This document shows positions 16,602-27,400 of a stretch of 64,000 nt of DNA, one piece after another (within the stretch, counting starts at the first letter, position 1; the number at the start of each line of letters is the position of its first letter). Under the pieces are notes generated by a model. That model was not told the origin of the DNA. It ran no database searches and saw only the letters and a list, made by a program, of their open reading frames with translations. Both the position numbers and the translations under genes were made by a program. Source of the DNA: Psychroserpens sp. (lineage in GTDB: Bacteria; Bacteroidota; Bacteroidia; Flavobacteriales; Flavobacteriaceae); contig JAEPNY010000001.1 of NCBI GenBank assembly GCA_017643165.1, forward strand, positions 248,001 through 312,000, in the 5' to 3' direction.

Positions 16602-17777
16602 ATGAGTTGTAAGAGTTGCTCAACCGGAAAGGATGGACAACCAAGAGGATGCAAAAACAATGGAACTTGTGGTACAGATAGTTGTAACAAGCTCACTGTT
16701 TTTGACTGGTTGGCCAATATGTCGTTACCTCAGGGACAAGAACCCTTTAATGGTATTGAAGTTCGATTTAAGAACGGAAGAAAACAATACTACAGAAATA
16801 CAGAAAACCTCACTTTAAGCATTGGTGACATAGTCGCCACTCAAGCCAAAGCTGGACATGATATTGGAATGGTGACCTTATCAGGTGAACTCGTAAGGGT
16901 TCAAATGAAACGCAAAAACATTGATATTAATGACGAAGAAAAAGTTATGAAGATCTATCGTAAGGCGTCTCAAAAAGATATTGATATTTGGTCTGCTGCT
17001 CGTGATAAAGAAGAACCTATGAAGGTTAAGGCGCGACAATTCGCGATAGACTTAAACCTGAAAATGAAAATCTCTGATATAGAATATCAAGGAGATGCCA
17101 GTAAAGCTACCTTTTATTACACAGCTGAAGAACGGGTTGATTTTAGAGAATTAATTAAAGTTTTTGCTAGAGAGTTTCGTACAAGAATCGAAATGAAACA
17201 AGTTGGTTTTCGTCAGGAGGCCGCACGTTTAGGAGGAATTGGTTCTTGTGGAAGAGAATTGTGTTGCTCCACATGGTTAACCGATTTCAGATCCGTAAGC
17301 ACATCGGCAGCGAGATATCAACAACTATCGTTAAATCCACTTAAATTGGCTGGTCAGTGCGGAAAATTAAAGTGCTGTTTAAATTATGAATTGGATGCTT
17401 ATTTGGATGCGCTGAAGTCCTTTCCAAAAACAGAAACGCGATTATATACAGAAAAAGGAAAAGCTGTATGTCAAAAAACAGATATCTTCAAAGGATTTAT
17501 GTGGTATGCCTATGAAGGTGAATGGATGAATTGGCACAAATTGACTACGGAACAAGCCAATGAAATTATCGAGAAAAACAAGCGAAAAGAAAAAGTAATG
17601 AGTCTCGAAGAGTATGCTTCTGAGCTTGTTGAAGATACTAAAGTAGAATTTGAAAACGTTGTTGGACAAGATAGTTTAACACGCTTCGATAATCCGAAAC
17701 GCAAAAATAAACGTAAAAAGAATAGAGGGAAACAACGACGCCGAAACAAACAAAGCAATACAAATGCTAAAAAGTAA
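16602..17777 (+). CDS. PSP1 domain protein, RicT/YaaT-like
   Basis: The PSP1 core carries the paired Cys motifs CGRELCC (Cys216, 221, 222) and CGKLKCC (Cys253, 258, 259), which in the Firmicute RicT/RicA/RicF complex bind [4Fe-4S] clusters. An extra Cys-rich N-terminus (Cys3, 6, 17, 23, 28) and a very basic C-terminus (about 365-391, KRKNKRKKNRGKQRRRNKQ) are features of the Bacteroidota form. In Firmicutes the complex affects RNA maturation, and the role here is unknown. It overlaps gldH by 14 bases, an arrangement I know from other Flavobacteriaceae. Confidence 0.87.
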   Translation: MSCKSCSTGKDGQPRGCKNNGTCGTDSCNKLTVFDWLANMSLPQGQEPFNGIEVRFKNGRKQYYRNTENLTLSIGDIVATQAKAGHDIGMVTLSGELVRVQMKRKNIDINDEEKVMKIYRKASQKDIDIWSAARDKEEPMKVKARQFAIDLNLKMKISDIEYQGDASKATFYYTAEERVDFRELIKVFAREFRTRIEMKQVGFRQEAARLGGIGSCGRELCCSTWLTDFRSVSTSAARYQQLSLNPLKLAGQCGKLKCCLNYELDAYLDALKSFPKTETRLYTEKGKAVCQKTDIFKGFMWYAYEGEWMNWHKLTTEQANEIIEKNKRKEKVMSLEEYASELVEDTKVEFENVVGQDSLTRFDNPKRKNKRKKNRGKQRRRNKQSNTNAKK

Positions 17778-18267
17778 GGATTGGTTTTTGGGGATATTTT
17801 TTGTCTCGCTTGTAATGGGATGTGATTCGAATCGCATATTTGATGAATATCAATCGGTTCCAAATGCATGGGATAAGGATAACCCTGTGGCATTTAGGGT
17901 AACACCGCCAGATTCAATTAACCCTTATAATTTATTTGTAAATCTGCGAAATACAGATAACTACAAATACAGTAATTTGTTTTTAATCGTTGAATTAAAT
18001 TATCCAAATGGTAAAACCGTTAAGGATACACTAGAATACACCATGGCTAATCCAGATGGATCCTTTTTAGGAACTGGATTCACAGATGTCAAAGAAAATA
18101 AACTTTGGTATAAAGGGTATGACACACCTTTTATCTTCGATGAATCAGGCGAGTATGTTGTAAATATACAGCACGCTATGCGGCAAAATGGAATAGTTGA
18201 TGGTATTCAAAAACTAGAAGGAATCACAGACGTTGGCTTTAGAGTAGAACTTTCAACAACAAATTAA
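17764..18267 (+). CDS. gldH: Gliding motility lipoprotein GldH
   Basis: A 167-residue lipoprotein with lipobox LVMGC (Cys20) and the GldH pattern RIFDEYQSVPNAWDKDNPV, YNLFVNLRNTDNYKYSNLFL and GFRVEL near the end. GldH is required for gliding in Flavobacterium and supports the T9SS/gliding apparatus at the cell envelope. The start overlaps the preceding PSP1 gene by 14 bases, and the next gene (class A PBP) begins one base after the stop, so the three are probably one operon. Confidence 0.92.
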   Translation: MLKSKDWFLGIFFVSLVMGCDSNRIFDEYQSVPNAWDKDNPVAFRVTPPDSINPYNLFVNLRNTDNYKYSNLFLIVELNYPNGKTVKDTLEYTMANPDGSFLGTGFTDVKENKLWYKGYDTPFIFDESGEYVVNIQHAMRQNGIVDGIQKLEGITDVGFRVELSTTN

Positions 18268-18268
18268 A

Positions 18269-20638
18269 ATGGCAAAACAAACCGTTTCAAAAAAGAAGGC
18301 AACGCAAAAATCGGCACCGGATTTTTCAAAGTATATAAGACGATTTTGGATCTTATTTTCAGCAGGTGTAATAGGGTTTTTCTTCCTTTTCATATTAGCT
18401 TCATGGGAAGTGTTTGGTGAAATGCCAGACCATACCGTATTAGAGAATCCTAAAACCTTTTTAGCTACAGAAATTATTTCATCTGATGACCAAACGCTTG
18501 GAAAGTTTTATTTAGATGATAACCGGACACCTGTCGATTATGATGAATTACCACAACATTTAGTTGAAGCATTAGTTGCAACAGAAGACATTCGATACTA
18601 TGACCATGCTGGTATTGATATTCGTGGAACCTTAAGAGCTGCTTTTGCAAAAATGACGTTACGAGATAAAGGTGGAGCTAGTACTATAACCCAACAGTTA
18701 GCAAAGCAATTATTTACAAAGCAGGTTTCGTCGAATAAATTTCAGCGCGCATTCCAGAAAATTAAAGAATGGGTCATCGCTATTCGATTAGAACGTCAAT
18801 ATACCAAAGAGGAAATTATCGCCATGTATTTCAATATTTATGATTTTGGGAATAATGGGGACGGAATAAGAAGTGCCTCGAGAATTTATTTTGGTAAAGA
18901 ACCTATGGAATTAGACCTCAAGGAATCAGCTATGTTGGTTGGTATGTTTAAAAATTCGTCACTATACAACCCAAGACCTCATCGTAATCCCGAGGGAACA
19001 AAGAATCGAAGAAATGTCGTCTTATCTCAGTTACATAAGTATGAATATATTACCGAATCACTAAAGGATAGCCTTCAGAACACTGCGTTAGATTTAAATT
19101 ATTCTCCCGAATCTCATCGAGAAGGAACGGCAACTTATTTTAGGGCTTATTTGGATAAATTCATGAAAGACTGGATTAAGGAAAATCCAAAACCTGATGG
19201 GTCTAAATACAATCTCTATAATGATGGTCTGAAGATTTATACGACGATCGACTCACGTATGCAAAAATATGCGGAAAAGGCAGTTGCACAACACATGCCA
19301 AAACTTCAAGCCGAATTTGATCATCAAAATACACCAGATCGAAATCCAACTGCACCATTTTTGGAGTTAGATAAAAGTGAGATTAATGATTTATTAAATC
19401 GCAGCATGACGCGTTCAGAACGCTGGCGTGTGATGAGAGCGGCCGGTAAGTCGGAAAAAGAGATAAGAGCGTCATTTCAAAAGCCAACTCAAATGAAGGT
19501 GTTTGCTTGGAAAGATGGTCAGCCGAGTGAAATAGACACGGTAATGAAACCAATTGACTCCATGCGTTACTATAAGTCATTTTTACAACCTGGGATGATG
19601 TCAATGGATCCCCAGACTGGTCATGTAAAAGCTTGGGTAGGCGGAATGAATTATAGACATTTTCAGTATGATCATGTGAAGCAATCTAAACGTCAAGTGG
19701 GATCAACATTCAAACCGTTTGTCTATGCCACTGCAATAGATCAATTACATCTGTCGCCATGTGATACATTACCACGACAACAAATTACAATTGAAGCAGA
19801 CAAATATGGTAACCCAGAACCATGGACTACAAAAAATTCAGATGGAAAATATGAAGGATTTTTGACATTGAAAGATGCTTTAGCAAATTCAGTCAATACA
19901 ATTACTGCCCGATTGATGGATAAGGTTGGTCCACAACCTGTTATTGATATGGCATCAAATTTAGGCGTAGACTCTGATATTTTGCCAGTGCCTGCAATAT
20001 CCTTAGGTACTCCTGATATTAGCGTTTATGAAATGGTTGCTGCATATGCCACCTTTGCAAATAAAGGCGTTTATAACAAACCTGTTATGGTAACGCGAAT
20101 AGAGGATAAAAATGGAACAATCTTATATCAATTCACACCAGAATCAAAAGATGTTCTTAGCGAGGAAGTTGCATACACTACTGTAAACTTACTAGAGGGC
20201 GTAACCCAATCTGGTTCAGGAAAACGATTAAGAACCACAGGCGTTGATAAATACAATGCAGCGTACCGTGAAGTTGTGACGGGATATCCATATGAATTTG
20301 ATAATCCTATTGCTGGTAAAACAGGAACTACACAAAACCAAAGTGATGGATGGTTTATGGGTATGGTTCCTAATTTAGTCACAGGTGTATGGGTTGGCGC
20401 AGAAGATAGAGCAGCCCATTTCAAAAGTATTACCTATGGTCAAGGTGCTACGATGGCATTACCTATTTGGGGAATATATATGAAGTCTTGTTATGCTGAC
20501 GAATCTTTAAATATTTCGAAAGAAGCATTCGAGAAACCAAAAGAATTATCAATCGAAGTTGACTGTGAAAAATGGAAAGGAGATTCTAAAGCAGGCAATA
20601 ATCCACTAGACGAACTTGATGACGTAATCGACTTCTAA
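18269..20638 (+). CDS. Class A penicillin-binding protein 1A (transglycosylase/transpeptidase)
   Basis: Polymerises and cross-links peptidoglycan. One membrane helix (about 29-50) is followed by a GT51 domain with EDIRYYDHAGIDIRG (catalytic Glu near 105), GASTITQQLAKQLF and ERQYTKEEIIAMYFN. The transpeptidase domain has all three motifs: STFK (Ser479, Lys482), SVN (Ser541) and KTGTT (Lys684). The 789 residues are standard for PBP1a. It starts one base after gldH and ends at a terminator. Confidence 0.95.
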   Translation: MAKQTVSKKKATQKSAPDFSKYIRRFWILFSAGVIGFFFLFILASWEVFGEMPDHTVLENPKTFLATEIISSDDQTLGKFYLDDNRTPVDYDELPQHLVEALVATEDIRYYDHAGIDIRGTLRAAFAKMTLRDKGGASTITQQLAKQLFTKQVSSNKFQRAFQKIKEWVIAIRLERQYTKEEIIAMYFNIYDFGNNGDGIRSASRIYFGKEPMELDLKESAMLVGMFKNSSLYNPRPHRNPEGTKNRRNVVLSQLHKYEYITESLKDSLQNTALDLNYSPESHREGTATYFRAYLDKFMKDWIKENPKPDGSKYNLYNDGLKIYTTIDSRMQKYAEKAVAQHMPKLQAEFDHQNTPDRNPTAPFLELDKSEINDLLNRSMTRSERWRVMRAAGKSEKEIRASFQKPTQMKVFAWKDGQPSEIDTVMKPIDSMRYYKSFLQPGMMSMDPQTGHVKAWVGGMNYRHFQYDHVKQSKRQVGSTFKPFVYATAIDQLHLSPCDTLPRQQITIEADKYGNPEPWTTKNSDGKYEGFLTLKDALANSVNTITARLMDKVGPQPVIDMASNLGVDSDILPVPAISLGTPDISVYEMVAAYATFANKGVYNKPVMVTRIEDKNGTILYQFTPESKDVLSEEVAYTTVNLLEGVTQSGSGKRLRTTGVDKYNAAYREVVTGYPYEFDNPIAGKTGTTQNQSDGWFMGMVPNLVTGVWVGAEDRAAHFKSITYGQGATMALPIWGIYMKSCYADESLNISKEAFEKPKELSIEVDCEKWKGDSKAGNNPLDELDDVIDF

Positions 20639-20666
20639 AGAATTGAGAATATTCATAAAAAACAAC

Positions 20667-20693
20667 AGCCGTTCACTTTTGAATGGCTTTTTT
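20667..20693 (+). terminator. Terminator after the PBP gene
   Basis: AGCCGTTCA pairs with TGAATGGCT (one G-T pair) around CTTT, followed by T6. It lies 29 bases past the PBP stop and closes the ricT-like/gldH/PBP unit. Confidence 0.8.
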
Positions 20694-20727
20694 ATTTCGT
20701 AATTTTCACTTACCAAAATAAACAGAA

Positions 20728-21429
20728 ATGATAAGTAAAAAAGTAGCAAATGTTCAAGATGCACTACAAGGTGTTTCGGATAATATGACCTTCATGTTTG
20801 GTGGATTTGGTCTTTCAGGGATCCCTGAAAATGCCATTGCCGAATTGGTTCGTTTAGGTGTTAAAGGACTTAAATGTATTTCGAATAATGCAGGTGTAGA
20901 CGATTTTGGATTAGGACTATTACTGCAAGGAAAGCAAATTGATAAAATGACCTCATCTTACGTTGGTGAAAATGATGAATTCGAACGCCAAATGTTATCA
21001 GGAGAACTAGAGGTTGAATTGATTCCGCAAGGAACGCTAGCCGAACGCTGTAGAGCTGCACAATCAGGTTTTCCAGCTGTGTATACACCTGCTGGATATG
21101 GGACCGAAGTTGCCGAAGGAAAAGAAACGCGAGAATTTGATGGTAAGATGTATGTGTTGGAATATGCGTTTAAAGCAGATTTTGCATTTGTAAAGGCATG
21201 GAAAGGAGACGAAGCAGGGAATCTTGTTTTTAAAGGAACCGCTCGTAATTTTAATCCCAATATGTGTGGCGCTGCAAAAATTACGGTTGCTGAGGTTGAA
21301 GAATTGGTTCCTGTTGGAAGTTTAGATCCAAATCAAATACACATTCCAGGAATATTTGTACAGCGTATCTTTCACGGAGAACGTTACGAAAAACGCATTG
21401 AACAACGAACAGTAAGACAAAGAGATTAA
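20728..21429 (+). CDS. 3-oxoacid CoA-transferase, subunit A
   Basis: Works with the next gene product to move CoA between an acyl-CoA and a free acid, typically succinyl-CoA and acetoacetate. The N-terminus has the CoA-transferase family I motif [15 protein letters not shown] (about 23-37), followed by [15 protein letters not shown] and the AYGT-like [18 protein letters not shown]. The 233 residues match bacterial SCOT alpha subunits. Subunit B follows after 2 bases. Substrate choice (succinyl- versus acetyl-CoA:acetoacetate) is not decided by the sequence. Confidence 0.93.
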   Translation: MISKKVANVQDALQGVSDNMTFMFGGFGLSGIPENAIAELVRLGVKGLKCISNNAGVDDFGLGLLLQGKQIDKMTSSYVGENDEFERQMLSGELEVELIPQGTLAERCRAAQSGFPAVYTPAGYGTEVAEGKETREFDGKMYVLEYAFKADFAFVKAWKGDEAGNLVFKGTARNFNPNMCGAAKITVAEVEELVPVGSLDPNQIHIPGIFVQRIFHGERYEKRIEQRTVRQRD

Positions 21430-21431
21430 TT

Positions 21432-22085
21432 ATGTTAGATAAAAACGGAATAGCAAAACGTATTGCGAAAGAAGTACAGGACGGATACTATGTTAATCTT
21501 GGTATTGGCATTCCAACGCTTGTCGCTAATTATGTTCGAAATGATATTGAAGTTGAATTTCAAAGTGAAAATGGTGTTTTAGGAATGGGACCTTTTCCAT
21601 TTGAGGGAGAAGAAGATGCGGATGTAATTAATGCAGGAAAACAAACGATAACAACATTGCCTGGCGCAAGTTTCTTTGATTCCTCTATGAGTTTTTCGAT
21701 GATTCGAGGAAAGCATGTAGACCTTACGATTTTAGGAGCGATGGAAGTGGCAGAAAATGGAGATATAGCAAATTGGAAGATACCTGGTAAAATGGTAAAA
21801 GGGATGGGAGGTGCTATGGATCTCGTCGCTAGTGCAGAAAACATAATTGTTGCTATGATGCATACCAATAGAGCAGGAGCATCAAAACTCCTAAAACGAT
21901 GCTCTTTACCTTTAACAGGTGTTGGTTGTGTTAAAAAGATCGTGACCAATCTTGCCGTTCTCGAAATAACTGAGCAAGGATTTAAATTATTGGAACGCGC
22001 TCCAGGTGTAACAGTTGATCAAATTAAAGAGGCTACTGAGGGACACTTGATTGTAGAAGGTGCTATTCCAGAAATGCAGATTTAA
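21432..22085 (+). CDS. 3-oxoacid CoA-transferase, subunit B
   Basis: Catalytic subunit. The Glu that forms the covalent CoA thioester lies in SENGVLGMGPFP (Glu46), and the Gly-rich VNLGIGIPTLVANY is near residues 21-34. GAMEVAENGDIANWKIPGKM and KGMGGAMDLV are also family typical. The 217 residues match SCOT beta subunits. It is coupled to subunit A (2-base gap) and followed by a terminator. Together they would serve ketone-body or leucine breakdown. Confidence 0.94.
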   Translation: MLDKNGIAKRIAKEVQDGYYVNLGIGIPTLVANYVRNDIEVEFQSENGVLGMGPFPFEGEEDADVINAGKQTITTLPGASFFDSSMSFSMIRGKHVDLTILGAMEVAENGDIANWKIPGKMVKGMGGAMDLVASAENIIVAMMHTNRAGASKLLKRCSLPLTGVGCVKKIVTNLAVLEITEQGFKLLERAPGVTVDQIKEATEGHLIVEGAIPEMQI

Positions 22086-22109
22086 AACGTAAGCGAAAGA
22101 CTGAAATAA

Positions 22110-22137
22110 GGCTATCCTAATCTGGATGGTCTTTTTT
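22110..22137 (+). terminator. Terminator after the CoA-transferase operon
   Basis: GGCTATCC pairs with GGATGGTC (two G-T pairs) around TAATCT, followed by T6. It begins 25 bases after the subunit B stop. Confidence 0.72.
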
Positions 22138-22462
22138 GTTTTTGGTACTTATTCGTAGGAAAATACGTCAAAACACCGGTGAAATGTTAAAATATTATGC
22201 ATTTCATCGATTTATTATGTATTTTAACTGATAAATTAAAATTTAGTTTCATATTAGCATCACCAAATCGAAACAACCAAATTTACCAATTACACCTATT
22301 TATGATTTGCCCCAAATCTATCATAAATTTATAAATCGAATGCCTTTTTTTGCCCCAAATCTACCAAAACCTACACCTTCTGAAAACAAGTTTTTTGCCT
22401 CGTTTCAGAATACATTAAGATTGTTCAAAAATATCTTAGCCTTAACTAAAAAAATATTCATG
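22138..22462. other. Non-coding region between convergent genes
   Basis: About 325 bases lie between the CoA-transferase terminator and the end of the minus-strand ABC gene. No convincing ORF is seen. It contains two exact 15-base repeats, hairpins, and T-rich stretches, described separately. Both flanking genes end here, so it is not needed as a promoter region for either. Confidence 0.5.
22306..22363. repeat. Pair of exact 15-base direct repeats in an intergenic region
   Basis: TTTGCCCCAAATCTA occurs at 22306-22320 and again at 22349-22363, 43 bases apart. The first copy is also the core of a hairpin in which GATTT pairs with AAATC and ATTTAT with ATAAAT. Weaker relatives (ACCAAATTTACC, CACCAAATCG) lie just to the left. 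The spacing is close to four helical turns. No function recognised. Confidence 0.6.
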
Positions 22463-24154
22463 CTATAACCCCTTTGGGATGGCATGAATAAGTTTTTTGG
22501 TATACGCTTTTTCTGGATTAGCATAGATGCGATCTGCATCGTTCATTTCTTCGATCTGACCTTTATTCATTACAACAAGTTGATCAGACATGTATTTGAC
22601 AACGGCCAAATCATGAGATATAAATATGTAGGTAAATCCAAAATTGTCTTTGAGTTCATTCAATAAATTCAATACCTGTGCTTGAACAGAAATATCTAGG
22701 GCTGAAACCGATTCATCACAAATTATTAGCTGAGGTTCAACCGCAATAGTTCTCGCAATACCTATACGTTGTCGTTGGCCACCAGAAAATTCATGAGGAT
22801 AACGATTAAAGTAGGATTGATCTAGACCAACTTTCTCAAGTAAGTCAAGTACTTTCGCTGTCCGTTCTTCTTTTGAATTACCAATGCCATGAACTTGCAT
22901 GGGTTCCAAAATTGCATGCCCTACGGTCAATCTAGGATTTAATGATGCGTAAGGGTCCTGAAAAATAATTTGAATTTCTTTGCGAAGTTGTCTGATTTCA
23001 GATGCTTTAAGATGCGTAATGTCCTGTCCTTTATAAATGATTGTGCCAGCAGTGGCTTTATCCAATTGTAGTATGGCATTAGAGAGCGTTGACTTACCGC
23101 ATCCCGATTCCCCTACAAGCCCTAAGGTTTCTCCGGGATATAATTTGAATGACACACGATCTACTGCTTTAAATGAACTTGCCTTTGAAAACCATCCTGA
23201 TTTAGAAAAGAATTCTTTTTCAAGATTTTTGATCTCAAGTAGAGGCTTTTTGGCGTAAATATTTTTGTGCCTTTCGTTACGTTCACTAACACTAATAATT
23301 TCTGTTCTGTCTTTTTTTGTTACAAAGTCATCTATCGTGGGTAATATTTTTAATCGAGATTCCATCGAAGGGCGAGATTTTATTAACGCCTTTGTATAGA
23401 GCTCTTGAGGATTTAAAAATACATCCCGCACAAAACCTTCTTCTATAATTTTTCCTTTATACATAACCACGACACGATCGGCTATTTCTGAAACCAATGA
23501 TAAGTCATGAGAAATGAATATAATACTCATGCCAGTGTCTTTTTGAAGTGACTTCAATAGCGCAATGATTTCTTTTTGAACGGTGACGTCTAATGCAGTT
23601 GTAGGTTCATCGGCAATTAAAACTTGAGGTTTACATGCAATTGCCATAGCAATCATAACACGTTGTTTTTGTCCGCCTGAAATTTCATGTGGAAAGGCAT
23701 TATAGGCTCGCGATGGATCTGGAAGTTTGACTTTTTCAAATAGTGATATTGTTTCTTTGAAAGCTTCCTTTTTAGACATTTCTGTGTGTTGTAGGAGAAT
23801 CTCTCTAACTTGTTTTCCGCATGACATTGATGGGTTCAACGAACTCATAGGTTCTTGGAAGATCATGGATATCGATTTGCCACGAATTGGTTGCAGTGAT
23901 TTATTATCCATTTCACTTAATAGTTCACCATTGAATGAAATAGTTCCGCTATTAACTTTTGAAATTTTATTAGGTAATAGACCCATTATGGCTAGTGAAG
24001 ATACAGACTTTCCAGAGCCAGATTCACCAACGATTCCTAGGATTTCATTAGCACTTAAATGAAATGAAATATTTGAAATTACTTCGTTCTCATTTCCTTC
24101 TGAAATAAATGCTATAGATAAATTATCTACTTGTAATAATTGGTTCTTCTCCAT
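22463..24154 (-). CDS. Dipeptide/oligopeptide-type ABC transporter ATPase, two fused nucleotide-binding domains
   Basis: A 563-residue fusion of DppD-like and DppF-like ATPases, as in YejF. Domain 1 (about 5-260) has Walker A GESGSGKS and signature SGGQKQR. Domain 2 (about 300-555) has GESGCGKS and SGGQRQR. Both end with the RDVFLNPQELYTKALI- and ANPEKAYTKKLI-type stretches typical of the peptide subfamily. It would drive import of peptides or a related solute across the inner membrane. No permease or binding-protein gene is next to it, so the rest of the transporter is encoded elsewhere. Confidence 0.93.
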   Translation of the reverse strand: MEKNQLLQVDNLSIAFISEGNENEVISNISFHLSANEILGIVGESGSGKSVSSLAIMGLLPNKISKVNSGTISFNGELLSEMDNKSLQPIRGKSISMIFQEPMSSLNPSMSCGKQVREILLQHTEMSKKEAFKETISLFEKVKLPDPSRAYNAFPHEISGGQKQRVMIAMAIACKPQVLIADEPTTALDVTVQKEIIALLKSLQKDTGMSIIFISHDLSLVSEIADRVVVMYKGKIIEEGFVRDVFLNPQELYTKALIKSRPSMESRLKILPTIDDFVTKKDRTEIISVSERNERHKNIYAKKPLLEIKNLEKEFFSKSGWFSKASSFKAVDRVSFKLYPGETLGLVGESGCGKSTLSNAILQLDKATAGTIIYKGQDITHLKASEIRQLRKEIQIIFQDPYASLNPRLTVGHAILEPMQVHGIGNSKEERTAKVLDLLEKVGLDQSYFNRYPHEFSGGQRQRIGIARTIAVEPQLIICDESVSALDISVQAQVLNLLNELKDNFGFTYIFISHDLAVVKYMSDQLVVMNKGQIEEMNDADRIYANPEKAYTKKLIHAIPKGL

Positions 24155-24410
24155 GATTAAATGTAATCAATTTTGATAATTATAAGAATAGTATAAAACT
24201 GAATTTCGAATTTTGATGAGGCTAATTATTCATATTATAATAATTGTAAGAAAATACGTGAATTATGTTACGGAAAAACCATAAATGTTAAGGATTTATT
24301 AAATTTTAAGATATTATCCTTGCGTATTTTTAGAAATTATATTTAACTTCAAACTGAATTTGTTTAGATTCTTTGACTATTTATACTAACCAATTTAATC
24401 CCGCTATTCT

Positions 24411-27400
24411 ATGAAAATCAGACTAGGAGCGCTCCTTCTTCTTTTATTGAGCGCAAATTTTGCACTGTCTCAAGGCAGAACGCTTTGGCAAACTCAGAAC
24501 ATTGACAGAACAAAACAGGTCAAGGTAAGTAAAAGAGACCTTCCTAAAACACACACATTCACCCTCAATATTGACGGGTTGAAACAATTATTAAACAATG
24601 CACCGCAGCGTAATGCGATGTACAATGTAACTTCAGGATTGATACTTGAATTTCCAAATGATCAAGGAAAGTTTGAAGCATTCAAGATTGCTGAAGCACC
24701 AGTTCTTAATCCAGAACTACAAGAGCGTTATCCTGAGATCAGATCTTACGTTGGTCAAGGAATTGATGATCCAACAGCGATTATAAGATTTAGTGTTTCG
24801 CCATTAGGATTTCAAAGTATGCGTCTTTCGGCTACAATGCCTACTACATTTATAGAAGCATACACGCAAGACTTAACGCAGTACACGGTTTTTAAAAGAG
24901 CCGATAAGTTGAGTTATACAGGAGACTTTGAATGTAGTATGACAGAATCTTTAAATGAAACCTTAGATAATGGTAGTGGTTCTGTAGCGTATAGAAATGC
25001 TGATGATGGAATCCTTAGAACATATCGATTAGTTGTCTCTGCGACTGGAGAGTACACACAATACCATGGTGGAACTAAGGCCTTAGCATTAGCCGCTATT
25101 AATCAAACGATGACGCGTGTGAATGGTTTATTTGAAACAGATTTCAATGTGACCATGACCTTAATAGGAAATACTGATGACGTTATCTATACAAATCCAG
25201 GTAATGATCCGTACGGGAATACAACGAGTGGTTATAATTCTCAATTACAAAATACTTTAACTAGCGTTATTGGTGAGGCAAATTATGATATTGGTCACTT
25301 ATTTGCCAATCTCCAAAATAATGGTAATGCTGGTTGTATAGGTTGTGTTTGTGTAAACGGTCAAAAAGGTAGTGGATGGACATCATTAACGATTCCTGAA
25401 GGAGATCCATTCGACGTGGATTATGTAGCGCACGAAATGGGTCATCAGTTTGGTGGAAATCATACATTTACTTTCAGTAATGAAGGTACTGGTGTACAAA
25501 TGGAACCTGGAAGTGGATCCACAATCATGGGTTATGCTGGAATTACAGGTCCTACGGATGTGCAACAAAATAGTGATCCGTATTTTCATGCGGTATCAAT
25601 ACAACAGATAACGGATTATATTAAAACCACATCATGCCAAACTAATACAGCTACTGGTAACTCGGTACCAACTGTTGATGCGGGCTCTAATTATACGATT
25701 CCTCGCGGGACACCATTTGTTTTAGATGGTACAGCATCAGATGCAGATCCTGGAGACGTACTAACGTATTGTTGGGAGCAATTCAATAACGGGTCACCTG
25801 CAAATACTAACCCGAGTGTGAATAATACATCAGGTCCAGCATTTAGATCATTTAACCCAACAACAGACTCTAAACGCTATTTTCCAAGATTGCAAACCAT
25901 TAAAACAGGAGCAACATCTTGGCAATGGGAAGCCGTTCCGAATGTATCAAGAAATATGACATTCAGACTAACGGTAAGAGATAACAGAGCTGGAGGAGCT
26001 ACGAATAATAGCGATGACATGACGGTTTCGGTAACCGCAAATGCAGGGCCATTTGTTTTAAATTCTCCGAATACGAATGTAACGTGGAACGCAGGTACGC
26101 TGCAATCCGTAACATGGAATGTTGCAGGAACAACAGGTAATGGTGTAAATGCTGCTAATGTTGATATTTTCTTATCAACGGATGGAGGAGACACCTATCC
26201 AATTACATTAGCGACTGGAGTTCCAAATGATGGTTCACATGACATTGTTGTTCCTAATAACCAAGGAAATCAAAATAGAATAATGGTTAGAGGATCGAAT
26301 AATATATTCTTCGATATTTCTAACACTAACTTTACAATTGGTGCACCTGTTGTTTGTAATGCTACAGTTCCAACTGGTTTAGCAGCTTCAAATGTAACCG
26401 ATTCTCAAGCTACCCTAAGTTGGGATGCAGTACCAGGCGCAACATACGATTTAAGATATCGTGAAGTTGGAGCGCCATCATGGACAACCATTGCAGTAAC
26501 TGGTATTTCTGAAACAGTGACTGGGCTTTCACCTCTAACAGATTATGAGGCTCAGGTACGTAGTAAATGTACTGGAGGATCCAATTCGGCATATAGTGCT
26601 TCTGTGAATTTTACAACTCCGGATGTACAATTGAATTACTGTGGTTCTCAGAGTACTAATGTGAATGATGAATATATTAGTCGTGTTCAGTTAAACACTA
26701 TTGATAACAGCTCTGGAGCTCAATTTTATTCTGATTTTACAAATATTTCAACAACACTAACTAAAGATAGTCAGTATACGATTACGATTACACCAACATG
26801 GACTGGTACGGTTTATAACGAGTCCTATGCAGTGTGGATCGATTACAATAGAGATGGAGATTTTACAGACGCTGGAGAGCAAGTGTTTACACAAGGTAAC
26901 ACAACAGCCACTTCAGTAAGTGGAAGTTTCACTATTCCAACTAGTGCTGTTGAGAATTCAACCAGAATGCGTGTGTCTATGAAATATAACGCGTTGCCTG
27001 GTCCATGTGAAACATTTACTTATGGAGAAGTAGAAGATTATACAGTGATTATTGAAGGGAATGCTCCAGATACGGAAGCTCCTGTGATCACTTTGAATGG
27101 TGCATCTACAATAGATTTAAATGTTGGAGAGACGTATACAGAGTTAGGTGCTACGGCTACTGACAATGTAGATGGAAATCTCACAAGTTCTATCGTTATT
27201 GGAGGTGATGTTGTTAATACTGCAGTAGCTGGAACATATCTCGTAACGTATAACGTAAGTGATGCTGCCGGAAATGCTGCAACAGAAGTGGTTCGCACTG
27301 TAAATGTAATACCAGATACAACACCTCCTGTAATTACATTAATAGGAGCTGCAACTATCAATTTACAACAAGGAGATGCGTTTACCGATCCTGGTGCTAC

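Noticed and set aside
22197-22337. 45-codon plus-strand ORF in the intergenic region
   Set aside because: AT-rich with no family resemblance, no promoter, and it runs through the repeats and hairpin.
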